DNA of 64,000 bases, taken from NCBI GenBank assembly GCA_943735955.1, contig OX030955.1:11071647-11135646 (forward strand), read 5' to 3'. This DNA is from Piscicola geometra (Eukaryota > Annelida > Clitellata > Hirudinida > Piscicolidae). How positions within the stretch are numbered: position 1 is the first letter of the stretch; every line of letters starts with the position of its first letter. The notes below the pieces were generated by a model, which saw only the letters and a list, made by a program, of their open reading frames with translations, made no database searches and was not told the DNA's origin. The translations under genes were made by a program, and so were the position numbers. This document shows positions 1-11,003 of this stretch, piece after piece.

Positions 1-1500
1 ACCACAACTACCACACCAACCACCACCACACCACAACTACCACACCACAACTACCACACCAACCACCACCACACCAACCACCACCACACCACAACTACCA
101 CACCAACCACCACCACACCAACCACCACCACACTACAACTACCACACCAACCACCACCACACCACAACTACCACACCAACCACCACCACACCACAACTAC
201 CACACCACAACTACCACACCACAACTACCACACCACAACTACCACACCAACCACCACCACACCACAACTACCACACCACAACTACCACACCACAACTACC
301 ACACCACAACTACCACACCACAACTACCACACCAACCACCACCACACCACAACTACCACACCACAACTACCACACCACAACTACCACACCAACCACCACC
401 ACACCACAACTACCACACCAACCACCACCACACCACAACTACCACACCACAACTACCACACCACAACTACCACACCACAACTACCACACCAATCACCACC
501 ACACCACAACTACCACACCACAACTACCACACCACAACTACCACACCACAACTACCACACCACAACTACCACACCACAACTACCACACCACAACTACCAC
601 ACCACAACTACCACACCACAACTACCACACCACAACTACCACACCACAACTACCACACCACAACTACCACACCACAACTACCACACCACAACTACCACAC
701 CACAACTACCACACCAACCACCACCACACCAACCACCACCACACCACAACTACCACACCAACCACCACCACACCAACCACCACCACACTACAACTACCAC
801 ACCAACCACCACCACACCACAACTACCACACCAACCACCACCACACCACAACTACCACACCACAACTACCACACCAACCACCACCACACCAACCACCACC
901 ACACCACAACTACCACACCAACCACCACCACACCAACCACCACCACACTACAACTACCACACCAACCACCACCACACCACAACTACCACACCAACCACCA
1001 CCACACCACAACTACCACACCACAACTACCACACCACAACTACCACACCACAACTACCACACCAACCACCACCACACCACAACTACCACACCACAACTAC
1101 CACACCACAACTACCACACCACAACTACCACACCACAACTACCACACCAACCACCACCACACCACAACTACCACACCACAACTACCACACCACAACTACC
1201 ACACCAACCACCACCACACCACAACTACCACACCAACCACCACCACACCACAACTACCACACCACAACTACCACACCACAACTACCACACCACAACTACC
1301 ACACCAATCACCACCACACCACAACTACCACACCACAACTACCACACCACAACTACCACACCACAACTACCACACCACAACTACCACACCACAACTACCA
1401 CACCACAACTACCACACCACAACTACCACACCACAACTACCACACCACAACTACCACACCACAACTACCACACCACAACTACCACACCAACCACATTCAC
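1..1500 (-). repeat. G/U-rich tandem array at 5' end of TRIM37 intron 11
   Basis: The array alternates a 14-base unit (plus-strand ACAACTACCACACC) with a 15-base variant built on ACCACCACCAC. In the sense of TRIM37 (minus strand) it reads as GGTGTGGTAGTTGTG repeats. It starts almost at the 5' splice site at 1500/1501 and runs off the left edge. Rare variants (AATCACC near 491 and 1306; CACTACAACT near 125, 786 and 946) recur about 815 bases or less apart, so blocks of the array were themselves duplicated. No gene is seen inside. Confidence 0.9.
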
Positions 1501-1588
1501 CTTCAAAAGCTTGTACAAGATATCCTTACTCTTGCCTATCAGCTCCTTCTTTGACAATGTCATTTGTGGTTCAACCTGGTAGAATAGT

Positions 1589-1640
<52 letters not shown>

Positions 1641-4600
1641 TTGTTATTGCTATTATTATAATTATAATTATTATTATTATATTTATTATTGATATTATTA
1701 TAATTATCATCATTATTATTATAGACGAATGGCGTACAGCAATCAGCAAGTCTTCCATGCCTTTGACTCCACTCTTGAGTCGCCTCCTCTGTTCTGAAAA
1801 GAGAGAGTTAAGGTTGTTTGCTTGCTGAGAAGTGGCACGTTTGTACTCTCGTTAAGCGGTATTTACCTTATTTCTTAATCTAGAGAAGGAACTCTCTGAG
1901 CAGTAACAACGGCCTAACTAATAGCAATGCTATAAATGGCATCCCCCTCACCCCCTCTCTCACAGTTAAAACAGAAACTAGCACATATCAAAAGAGATAA
2001 AATACTAAATAATCAATATTAAATAATATTAAATAAATAAAAAGATAAAATAGTGCAACAGTGGAATGCAGCAACCCACACAACCCCCCCCTTCTTGAAT
2101 GCCCCCACAAGGACACAAGGACACACCGATGAGGGAGCTGAGCCTGTTCTTGAGGGCAGATTCGAGTCTGTTGAGGACCGCCTCGAAGGAGTCGTGCAAC
2201 TGCTGCCTCTGCTCGTCACTCGCCCTCTTCAACTCGTGCATGTTCTTCTCCTGTCGAGGTGAGGTGGTGTGTTGTGGTAGTGTGGTGGTATGGTTTGGTG
2301 GTGTGGTGTGGTGGTATGGTGTGGTGTGGTGGTGTGGTGGTGTGGTCTGGTGGTATGGTTTGGTGGTGTGGTTTGGTGGTGTGGTTTGGTGGTGTGGTGT
2401 GGTGGTATGGTGTGGTGGTATGGTGTGGTGTTTTAGTATGGTGGTGTAGTGTAGTGTGGTGTGGTATGGTGTCGAAGTGAAGTGTGGTGGTGTAGTGTAG
2501 TGTCGAGGTGTAGTGTGGTGTAATGTGGTGGAGGTAGTGTGGTGTGGTGTTGTAGTATGGTGTGATGGTGTAGTGAGGTGTTGTAGTGTGATGTGGAGGT
2601 GTAAGCGGTCAGGTGATGTGGTGTGGTGTGGTGGAGGTAGTTTAGTGTGTTGTTGTAGTATGGTGTAGTGTTATAGTGTGTTGGAGGGAGTGTGGTGTGT
2701 TGTGGTCAGATGGTGAGGTATCGAGGTGTAGTGTGGTGTGGTATGGTGGAAGTAGTGTGGTGTGGTGGAGGTAGTTTGATGTTGTAGTATGGTCAGGTGG
2801 TGTGGTGTTGTAGTGTGAGGGAGTGATAGTGTGTAGTGTAGTGATGAAGTGGGAGAATGTGAGGGTGGTCGTGAAGAGGGATAGAGTGTCAGGTAATTGT
2901 GTAGAAGTGGTCTGTGGTTTATGGTGACATGGAAACAAAAATTAGAACTGATGAGATTGATCGTGATATGTGGCGGTAGAAAATTGGTTGAAATCTGAAG
3001 GCGTTTGACCGCCAGATGCACTCCATTCCACCAACCACACTACCACACCTCTCCACCAACCACACAATCAACACCACCCCTCCACCACACGAACCACACC
3101 AACCACACCACACCAACCACACTCCCCTCCACTCACCACTTGCTGTTCCATGCCAATCAATTGCATGAGTCTCCTCTTCGCCACCTCCACATGCTCCTCT
3201 ATCTTCCTCACCTGCATGTGTGTCGCCCATTGTATGTGTGTTGTCCATTGTATGTGTGTTGTCCATTGTATGTGTGTCGCCCATTGTATGTGTGTTGTCC
3301 ATTGTGTGTGTGTTGTCCATTGTATGTGTGTTGTCCATTGTATGTGTGTCGCCCATTGTATGTGTGTTGTCCATTGTATGTGTGTTGTCCATTGTATGTG
3401 TGTTGTCCATTGTATGTGTGTTGTCCATTGTGTGTGTGTTGTCCAATGTATGTGTGTTGCCCATTGTATGTGTGTTGTCCATTGTATGTGTGTTGTCCAT
3501 TGTATGTGTGTTGTCCATTGTGTGTGTGTTGTCCAATGTATGTGTGTTGCCCATTGTATGTGTGTCGCCCATTGTATGTGTGTTGTCCATTGTATGTGTG
3601 TTGTCCATTGTATGTGTGTTGTCCATTGTGTGTGTGTTGTCCATTGTATGTGTGTTGTCCATTGTATGTGTGTTGTCCATTGTATGTGTGTCGCCCATTG
3701 TATGTGTGTTGTCCATTGTATGTGTGTTGTCCATTGTGTGTGTGTTGTCCAATGTATGTGTGTTGCCCATTGTATGTGTGTCGCCCATTGTATGTGTGTT
3801 GTCCATTGTATGTGTGTTGTCCATTGTATGTGTGTTGTCCATTGTATGTGTGTTGTCCATTGTATGTGTGTTGTCCATTGTATGTGTGTTGTCCATTGTA
3901 TGTGTGTTGTCCATTGTATGTGTGTCGCCCATTGTATGTGTGTTGTCCATTGTATGTGTGTTGTCCATTGTATGTGTGTTGTCCATTGTGTGTGTGTTGT
4001 CCATTGTATGTGTGTCGCCCATTGTATGTGTGTTGCCCATTGTGTGTGTGTTGTCCAATGTATGTGTGTTGTCCATTGTATGTGTGTCGCCCATTGTATG
4101 TGTGTTGTCCATTGTATGTGTGTTGTCCATTGTATGTGTGTTGTCCATTGTGTGTGTGTTGTCCATTGTATGTGTGTTGTCCATTGTATGTGTGTTGTCC
4201 ATTGTATGTGTGTCGCCCATTGTATGTGTGTTGTCCATTGTATGTGTGTTGTCCATTGTGTGTGTGTTGTCCAATGTATGTGTGTTGCCCATTGTATGTG
4301 TGTCGCCCATTGTATGTGTGTTGTCCATTGTATGTGTGTTGTCCATTGTATGTGTGTTGTCCATTGTATGTGTGTTGTCCATTGTATGTGTGTTGTCCAT
4401 TGTATGTGTGTTGTCCATTGTATGTGTGTTGTCCATTGTATGTGTGTCGCCCATTGTATGTGTGTTGTCCATTGTATGTGTGTTGTCCATTGTATGTGTG
4501 TTGTCCATTGTGTGTGTGTTGTCCATTGTATGTGTGTCGCCCATTGTATGTGTGTTGCCCATTGTGTGTGTGTTGTCCAATGTATGTGTGTTGTCCATTG

Positions 4601-6602
4601 TATGTGTGTTGTCCATTGTATGTGTGTTGTCCATTGTATGTGTGTTGTCCATTGTATGTGTGTTGTCCATTGTATGTGTGTTGTCCATTGTGTGTGTGTT
4701 GTCCAATGTATGTGTGTTGTCCATTGTATGTGTGTCGCCCATTGTATGTGTGTTGTCCATTGTATGTGTGTTGTCCATTGTATGTGTGTCGCCCATTGTA
4801 TGTGTGTTGTCCATTGTATGTGTGTTGTCCATTGTATGTGTGTTGTCCATTGTGTGTGTGTTGTCCATTGTATGTGTGTTGTCCATTGTATGTGTGTTGC
4901 CCATTGTATGTGTGTTGTCCATTGTGTGTGTGTTGTCCAATGTATGTGTGTTGCCCATTGTATGTGTGTTGTCCTTTGTATGTGTGTTGTCCATTGTATG
5001 TGTGTTGTCCATTGTATGTGTGTTGTCCATTGTATGTGTGTTGTCCTTTGTATGTGTGTTGTCCATTGTATGTGTGTTGTCCATTGTATGTGTGTTGTCC
5101 ATTGTATGTGTGTCGCCCATTGTATGTGTGTTGTCCATTGTATGTGTGTTGCCCATTGTATGTGTGTTGTCCATTGTGTGTGTGTTGTCCAATGTATGTG
5201 TGTTGCCCATTGTATGTGTGTTGTCCTTTGTATGTGTGTTGTCCATTGTATGTGTGTTGTCCATTGTATGTGTGTCGCCCATTGTATGTGTGTTGTCCAT
5301 TGTATGTGTGTTGTCCTTTGTATGTGTGTTGTCCATTGTATGTGTGTTGTCCATTGTATGTGTGTTGTCCATTGTATGTGTGTTGTCCATTGTATGTGTG
5401 TTGTCCATTGTATGTGTGTCGCCCATTGTATGTGTGTTGTCCATTGTGTGTGTGTTGCCCATTGTATGTGTGTTGTCCTTTGTATGTGTGTTGTCCTTTG
5501 TATGTGTGTTGTCCTTTGTATGTGTGTTGTCCATTGTATGTGTGTTGTCCATTGTATGTGTGTTGTCCATTGTATGTGTGTTGTCCTTTGTATGTGTGTT
5601 GTCCATTGTATGTGTGTTGTCCATTGTATGTGTGTTGTCCTTTGTATGTGTGTTGTCCTTTGTATGTGTGTTGTCCTTTGTATGTGTGTTGTCCTTTGTA
5701 TGTGTGTTGTCCATTGTATGTGTGTTGTCCTTTGTATGTGTGTTTTGCCATTGTATGTGTGTTGTCCATTGTATGTGTGTTGTCCATTGTATGTGTGTTG
5801 CCCATTGTATGTGTGTTGTCCATTGTATGTGTGTTGCCCATTGTATGTGTGTTGTCCATTGTATGTGTGTTGCCCATTGTATGTGTGTTGTCCATTGTAT
5901 GTGTGTCGCCCATTGTATGTGTGTTGTCCATTGTATGTGTGTCGCCCATTGTATGTGTGTTGTCCTTTGTATGTGTGTTGTCCATTGTATGTGTGTTGTC
6001 CTTTGTATGTGTGTTTTGCCATTGTATGTGTGTTGTCCATTGTATGTGTGTTGTCCATTGTATGTGTGTTGCCCATTGTATGTGTGTTGTCCATTGTATG
6101 TGTGTTGCCCATTGTATGTGTGTTGTCCATTGTATGTGTGTTGTCCATTGTATGTGTGTTGTCCTTTGTATGTGTGTTGTCCTTTGTATGTGTGTTGTCC
6201 TTTGTATGTGTGTTGTCCTATGTATGTGTGTTGTCCTTTGTATGTGTGTTGTCCTTTGTATGTGTGTTGTCCTTTGTATGTGTGTTGTCCATTGTATGTG
6301 TGTTGTCCATTGTATGTGTGTTGTCCATTGTATGTGTGTTGTCCTTTGTATGTGTGTTGTCCATTGTATGTGTGTTGTCCTTTGTATGTGTGTTGCCCAT
6401 TGTATGTGTGTTGTCCTTTGTATGTGTGTTGCCCATTGTATGTGTGTTGTCCATTTTATGTATGCTGCCCCAATGTATGTGTGTTGCTATTATCCTCAAT
6501 GCATGTGTGGACAGTCAAAGAGAAATCTTACTTGAGCGTCATAGACTTCATCCAGAGGCATGAAAGAGTGACCTGAGTGCTGTGTGTGTGTGTATGTGTG
6601 TT

Positions 6603-6690
<88 letters not shown>

Positions 6691-6707
6691 TGTGTGTGTG
6701 TGTGTGC

Positions 6708-6778
<71 letters not shown>

Positions 6779-8741
6779 TGTTTGTGTGTGTGTGTTTGTT
6801 TGTGTGTATGCAAGCACCGAAACAACCACCCATGCACGCACCATGCCGGCCCACAGTGCGCACTGGTGACAGATGCAGGTGTTGCACGTGACGCAGAAGA
6901 CGCTCAACTTCTCTGCATCGTGGATTATGCAGCTGCAGTGGTGGTGGTCATGGTGGTAATGGTCGTGGTGGTTGTAGTGGTGGTCGTGGTGGTTGTAATG
7001 GTGGTGGTGGTAGTGGTGGTTGTAGTGGTGGTGGTCGTGGTGATAGTAGTGCTGCTAGTAGCAGTGGTAGTGGTAAAGGTAAGGAAGCCTGAGAGAGGTA
7101 GAAGATTTTAGAAAAGTTTTTAAAGACAGGGTGAGGGTTGCTCGTTGGTGGTGGTGGAAGTGGCAGAGAATTTGTATAGGAATTAATGTATTTGGTGGAT
7201 GCTTCAGAGTTTAAGATGGTTTATTTCCAATATTATAACTATAATCGTCACCCTAATTATCCCCACTATCATCATCATCAGCAGCACTACCCCCAAAAAC
7301 TAACGAGTCAGTATTGGCAGGGATCTCTTGAGGAGTGAATGTCTGCAGACCCTCCAGCTGTTGAGTCACCTGGCCACAGTGATGGTAGTGGTGGTGATGA
7401 TGATGATAGTAGTGCTTGTGATGATGATAGTGATTGTGGTGCTGATGGTGATGCAATAAGTGTTAATTATTAAGTTAGCGGCAAAATAATTTAATAACAG
7501 CAATGATAATATGATGATAAAATATATCAGAAAATGTGGAAAAAAATCAGGCGAAAGGAATGCCCACCTCCTCGACCCATCTGCATGTGACCAACTCGTG
7601 CAGCAGCAAGTCAGCCCTGCAACAAGAAGCAATCATTAATGCCAGCATGCCGCTTCCAATCAATGCTACTTAATCAATTGGTCGGATTATAACTGATCTT
7701 TTAAACACTTAATCACGAATGTATTTTCATCTAGACATGAGTTAAACATTTGAGTATTGGCTAACCTGCAGTGGGGACACTTGTTGTGGTCAGAGAGCCA
7801 CCTCTGTGCATTGGTGCATATTCAAAGCATTATTTAATGAAGATCTTATGTGGACAGTTGTGGTTTAATGGTTAAAAATCGGACTCTGATGTCAGCATGC
7901 TAATAGCACTGAGATATGTCAAAGAAAAAAATAAGATTTTATTACATATAAACTAAAACATAATTTAAATATTCTTGAATAACTTGACATTTTAAATATT
8001 AGATTAATTATCCAATACTTTGTATTATAAAATACAAATGGAATCTGGTGTGAACTGACCACAATGCATGCAAAGCAGCAGAGTTTGGAGCAGTGTGGAC
8101 AGAGGTGTGCATTGTTGAGCCGTTCCATGCAGATGAAGCACCGAAACACCTCGGCTAGACTCTGAGTCAACAATTAAAAGAATGTTAAGTTGGATTAAAA
8201 GTTTTTATTTTTCCACAATTAAATTTTTAAAATATTCACGCTATTTTTTTAATAGTTATTTTGCAAAGCTCGTTTTATAATTAAATTTTTAGATAAATAC
8301 TTAATAAGGAGTTTATTAAATAATCTAACACCACCAAGTTACGTAGTTAAAATATTTTTTAACAACTAAAAACAATTTATATTAATAACCATAACCCTAA
8401 AGCTCCACCCCTTAACTACTTTAATTTGATGGTGGTTAGAATCTGACAGTTAGATAATTTAATTATACCCCTTAATAAATGAGTATACAAAAATAAAATT
8501 ATATATAAAAAATTGTTCACTTACCTACATTACCTACACATACCTTAGATTTTATGTTCAAAAATTGGTTTAATAAATATTTCCAAAAACTTTAGAGCCT
8601 AAAGCTAAATTGAATTTAATGTAGAAACATGTTAGCAACCAGTTACTTATGTTTACTAGTGCTTTTTGGATAATAGCAATTTCTAACCTCCACCATTTTT
8701 TCTCCAGTTATTTTCTTGCTTCTTGCTCCTTTTTCAGACAT
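1501..8741 (-). CDS. TRIM37: TRIM37 orthologue, E3 ubiquitin ligase (5' eleven exons, partial)
   Basis: Exons in transcript order: 8741-8688, 8161-8060, 7803-7766, 7616-7568, 7369-7305, 6932-6842, 6579-6532, 3211-3137, 2250-2127, 1793-1738, 1575-1501. All junctions are GT-AG with matching phase and give 259 codons. Residues about 26-64 form a RING finger (motifs [30 protein letters not shown]). Residues 104-146 form a B-box ([15 protein letters not shown], then HSGHSF). A coiled coil starts at about 150. The order and motifs are those of TRIM37, a peroxisomal and centrosomal ubiquitin ligase that in vertebrates restrains acentriolar spindle-pole assembly. Its diagnostic MATH domain would lie left of position 1. 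The start at 8741 is the first ATG in frame. Introns 4-8 and 11 carry large tandem arrays. The exact end of exon 2 (8060) is chosen for the better donor GTCAGT. Confidence 0.93.
1590..1640. repeat. (TAA)n microsatellite in TRIM37 intron 10
   Basis: A pure TAA/ATT trinucleotide run lies near the 3' end of intron 10, 15 bases upstream of the exon at 1575. In the transcript sense it is ATT-rich, so it can act as an ordinary polypyrimidine-like tract. Confidence 0.9.
2255..2870 (-). repeat. C/A-rich degenerate array at 3' end of TRIM37 intron 8
   Basis: The plus strand is a degenerate mix of GGTGTGGTGGTATGGTGT and TAGTGTAGTG units. In the transcript sense it is CACCACACCATACCACC and CACTACACTAC, and it ends four bases or so before the acceptor at 2250/2251. 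It is the complement of the GGTGTGGTTGGTG array at the other end of the same intron. Confidence 0.88.
3018..3136 (-). repeat. G/U-rich array at 5' end of TRIM37 intron 8
   Basis: In the transcript sense this starts with the donor GTGAGTGG and continues as GGTTGGTGTGGTGTGGTTGG-type units for about 120 bases. It is complementary to the array in front of the acceptor of the same intron. Confidence 0.85.
3216..6470. repeat. 18-bp minisatellite, about 180 copies, filling TRIM37 intron 7
   Basis: The plus-strand unit is TGTGTGTTGTCCATTGTA with point variants (TCGCCC, TTGCCC, CCAATG, CCTTTG, TGTGTG for TATGTG). The array ends four bases before the 3' splice site of exon 8 (acceptor at 3212/3211, minus). 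A block of 29 units (522 bases) is duplicated: 3565-4086 is repeated at about 4087-4608. The CCTTTG variant occurs only right of about 4965, and a slipped TTTTGCCA unit occurs near 5742 and 6012. The 18-base period keeps most reading frames open, which produces long but meaningless ORFs. Confidence 0.97.
6580..6810 (-). repeat. (CA)n microsatellite abutting TRIM37 exon 7 acceptor
   Basis: About 230 bases of GT on the plus strand, equal to CA in the transcript sense, interrupted by a few TTTT, GCGTGCG and TATG variants. The CA run leads directly into the acceptor CACACAG/CACTCAGG at 6580/6579, so the branch point and polypyrimidine region consist of CA repeat. Confidence 0.95.
6939..7070 (-). 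repeat. (ACCACC)n array at 3' end of TRIM37 intron 5
   Basis: The plus strand is a GGTGGTGGT/AGTGGTGGT run; the transcript sense is ACCACCACGACCACC. It ends directly at the acceptor of exon 6 (CCACTGCAG at 6933). The 5' end of the same intron carries a short GATGATGATAGTGGGG tract at 7260-7295. Confidence 0.88.
7371..7455 (-). repeat. CAT/CAC repeat before TRIM37 exon 5
   Basis: The plus strand reads GATGGTAGTGGTGGTGATGA and onward. In the transcript sense it is ATCATCATCACCACCAC, ending nine bases before the acceptor at 7370/7369. Confidence 0.8.
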
Positions 8742-9105
8742 TTTTAGCGTCTAAAAGTTACGCTAAAAAAGATATATAGACTAAGAATTAAATGTACCAG
8801 GTTACAGAAACGAAAGATACAAAATAGGTTAGGGCATTTATTCTTTTTTTTAAAAAGCACTTTAAACATTTGGATTAACTTTTTAAAGTTTGATTTTGTG
8901 TTTAACTCCTATTTTTTTATATTATTAAAAATATTATTTAACTTTTATATCACCTTAACAACACGTTAATTAGTATAAGAAATGGGATATAAGGGTGTTA
9001 ATTTGGATAAGACAAGATTTACAAATGTTTGAAAGTATTAGTGCTTTTGACTTTAAAAATTAATTCCAAAAAATTTGGATTATTTCACTTCGCTTATTCG
9101 TTGAA
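8742..9105. promoter_or_regulatory. Shared divergent promoter region, TRIM37/KATNAL2
   Basis: The start codons of TRIM37 (8741, minus) and KATNAL2 (9106, plus) are 364 bases apart. The gap is AT-rich without an obvious CpG island or TATA box that I can defend. Head-to-head spacing this short makes a bidirectional promoter likely; no transcription start can be placed from sequence. Confidence 0.55.
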
Positions 9106-10716
9106 ATGACAGAAGTATTAAGTTACAAATCCATAAAAACAGCTTCGTTGTTGAAAGAAACAGATGATCAGAAAGTGAGCCAGCGAAAGAAAACTTTACT
9201 ACTCCTAGTGCTGCAATACTTGCAAGAAGAAGGATTCGTCGAGGCTGTAGATGCTCTTAAAAAGGAGACCAACTTGGATGTGAGCAAGTACGATGTTTGC
9301 GATAACATCTGTTTAGAGACCATCCTAATGGACTTCGAAGCTTACTATCATATCAAATTTAACAAGTATCCTAACATCATCAAAAAAACGCAAGGATCTT
9401 CAAATGGCGTTGTTAGGAAAGAGAGGAAATCTTGTCCGTTGAGAAAGTTCAGAACGCCTTCAAGCAATAGTAGCCAAGCCAACGGAGTTTTGCCGAGAAT
9501 AGACGTTAAAACAACAACCAGCAGTCCAAATGGCACAATGAACAAGAAGTTTTCGTCGAACCTAATCATCGAAGGCAATGAAAACTCTCAAGTTGACGCC
9601 ATGTTGCCTGTGGTGGGCCAGTCAGTTCCGAATTGCAACAGCAACAAAAATAATAACGCGGAAAAAAAAGTGAACAGGATTTGTTCAGTGGTCAACTACC
9701 AGCACCTGCTCAACGAAGGAAGCAAGCCTGTCGACAACTGGGAGGAAGACAAGCTGATGAAACCACTTGGTGGCTTCGAGGGCTACACTGCCGAGTGGCG
9801 GGAACTGGCGCAGGTGATCTCGAAGGACATCTACTCTCGCAATCCCGACGTCAAATGGAACGACATTATTGGCTTGGAGGACGCCAAGAGCGTAGTGAAG
9901 GAGTCGGTGGTGTACCCAATCAAGTTTCCGCAGTTTTTCACGGGAATATTGTCTCCGTGGAAGGGCCTGTTGTTGTACGGACCTCCAGGCACTGGCAAGA
10001 CGTTGCTGGCGAAGGCGGTGGCGACGGAGTGCAAGACCACCTTCTTCAACATCTCCGCCTCGAGCATCGTCAGCAAGTGGAGGGGCGACTCAGAGAAGCT
10101 GGTGAGGGTCCTCTTCGAACTGGCCAGGTTTCACGCTCCTTCCACCATTTTCCTCGACGAGATTGACGCGCTGATGGGCCAGCGAGGCAGTGCCACCTCG
10201 GAACACGAGGGCAGCAGGCGAATGAAGACGGAGTTGTTGGTGCAGTTGGATGGCCTGGCCAAGACGCCTGACCTGGTCTTCCTGCTGGCCGCATCGAACC
10301 TCCCATGGGAGCTGGATGCTGCCTTGCTACGCAGGCTCGAGAAGCGCATTTACGTGGGTCTGCCCAGCACGGAGGCGAGGAAGAAGATGCTGCAGCACTA
10401 CCTCCCGCCAGTCATCTGCTCCTCGCAGTCTTCGCAGCTGGAACTCCTTTCGAATCTGGACTACCAGCAACTGGCTGAAGCGTGCGACGGCTACTCGGGC
10501 TCTGACATGCACGTGGTGTGCAAGGAGGCTGCCATGAGGCCCCTCCGGAAGGTCTTCCAGATACTGGACCGTCTCACCGACGACCACCCGCCCAAGATGA
10601 CCTTGGAAAGTGTCACCACACAAGACGTCATCTGGGCCCTCTCCAGGATCAGACCTTCCACCATAAACATCGTGGAGCGCTATCTGCGCTGGCAAAAAGA
10701 CTTTGAGTCGAGCTGA
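9106..10716 (+). CDS. KATNAL2: Katanin p60-like ATPase KATNAL2, intronless
   Basis: A 536-residue single-exon ORF, matching the usual KATNAL2 length of about 540. Residues about 29-61 are a LisH dimerisation motif (LLLLVLQYLQEEGFVEA). A low-complexity N/S-rich linker follows to about 200. The AAA ATPase has the sequence DVKWNDIIGLEDAK, Walker A GPPGTGKT at 292-299, Walker B TIFLDEID at 347-354, and a second region of homology around NLPWELDAALLRRLEKRI from 398. The C-terminal Vps4-type helix (SRIRPSTINIVERYLRWQKDF) ends the protein. KATNAL2 is a microtubule-severing family member linked to centrioles, cilia and sperm manchette in vertebrates. Its vertebrate gene has many introns, so lack of introns here suggests retrocopying or intron loss. 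Third-position GC rises sharply at about 9680, where the conserved domain starts. Confidence 0.95.
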   Translation: MTEVLSYKSIKTASLLKETDDQKVSQRKKTLLLLVLQYLQEEGFVEAVDALKKETNLDVSKYDVCDNICLETILMDFEAYYHIKFNKYPNIIKKTQGSSNGVVRKERKSCPLRKFRTPSSNSSQANGVLPRIDVKTTTSSPNGTMNKKFSSNLIIEGNENSQVDAMLPVVGQSVPNCNSNKNNNAEKKVNRICSVVNYQHLLNEGSKPVDNWEEDKLMKPLGGFEGYTAEWRELAQVISKDIYSRNPDVKWNDIIGLEDAKSVVKESVVYPIKFPQFFTGILSPWKGLLLYGPPGTGKTLLAKAVATECKTTFFNISASSIVSKWRGDSEKLVRVLFELARFHAPSTIFLDEIDALMGQRGSATSEHEGSRRMKTELLVQLDGLAKTPDLVFLLAASNLPWELDAALLRRLEKRIYVGLPSTEARKKMLQHYLPPVICSSQSSQLELLSNLDYQQLAEACDGYSGSDMHVVCKEAAMRPLRKVFQILDRLTDDHPPKMTLESVTTQDVIWALSRIRPSTINIVERYLRWQKDFESS

Positions 10717-10997
10717 TGCCTCCACCGACAGTTCCAACTCGCTTGCGCACCATTCACTGCCATACACTTTCATGTCTTTCAAAAGCATACATAATTGACG
10801 GAATCCTGTGTTCATTCACTTTAACATTGAATTGTTTCCTATTTCCCATCAATTTTGATTGTGTTAGGTAAGAGGTTTTTGAGTTTTTCTAATTATTCTT
10901 CCATTATGCCATCACATCAAAGAAACTCGGAATGAGATTTGAAAACGTATTTTCCCGACACTATTTATTTCATTTTTCAAGTAAAGATGAGTTTTTA

Positions 10998-11003
10998 AAT
11001 AAA
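10998..11003 (+). terminator. Candidate poly(A) signal for KATNAL2
   Basis: AATAAA 282 bases after the stop codon; another AATAAA follows about 35 bases on. Either could serve KATNAL2. This is sequence evidence only. Confidence 0.45.

Noticed and set aside
2029..2262. Short ORFs on both strands around 2019-2480
   Set aside because: The minus-strand one contains the real TRIM37 exon 9 (2250-2127) read through into its introns; the others are shadows or repeat translations.
1..6470. CRISPR-like regular repeats
   Set aside because: There are no unique spacers; the units are contiguous, intronic, and in an animal genome.
3005..6576. Very long ORFs in several frames of both strands, up to 1176 codons, with DNTHTM, VCCPLY or HIQWTT repeats
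   Set aside because: They arise because the 18-bp unit is a multiple of three and lacks stop codons. The region is the intron between two solid TRIM37 exons, and ORFs on opposite strands overlap fully.
6577..7111. CVCV and THTH ORFs in CA/GT tracts here and at 17007, 32146, 35577, 41250 and 55138
   Set aside because: They are translations of dinucleotide repeats; no codon pattern, and they lie in introns or intergenic DNA.
7850..7925. tRNA-like start GTGGTTTAATGGTTAAAA in TRIM37 intron 2
   Set aside because: No box B match at the proper distance; too weak to annotate as a separate element.
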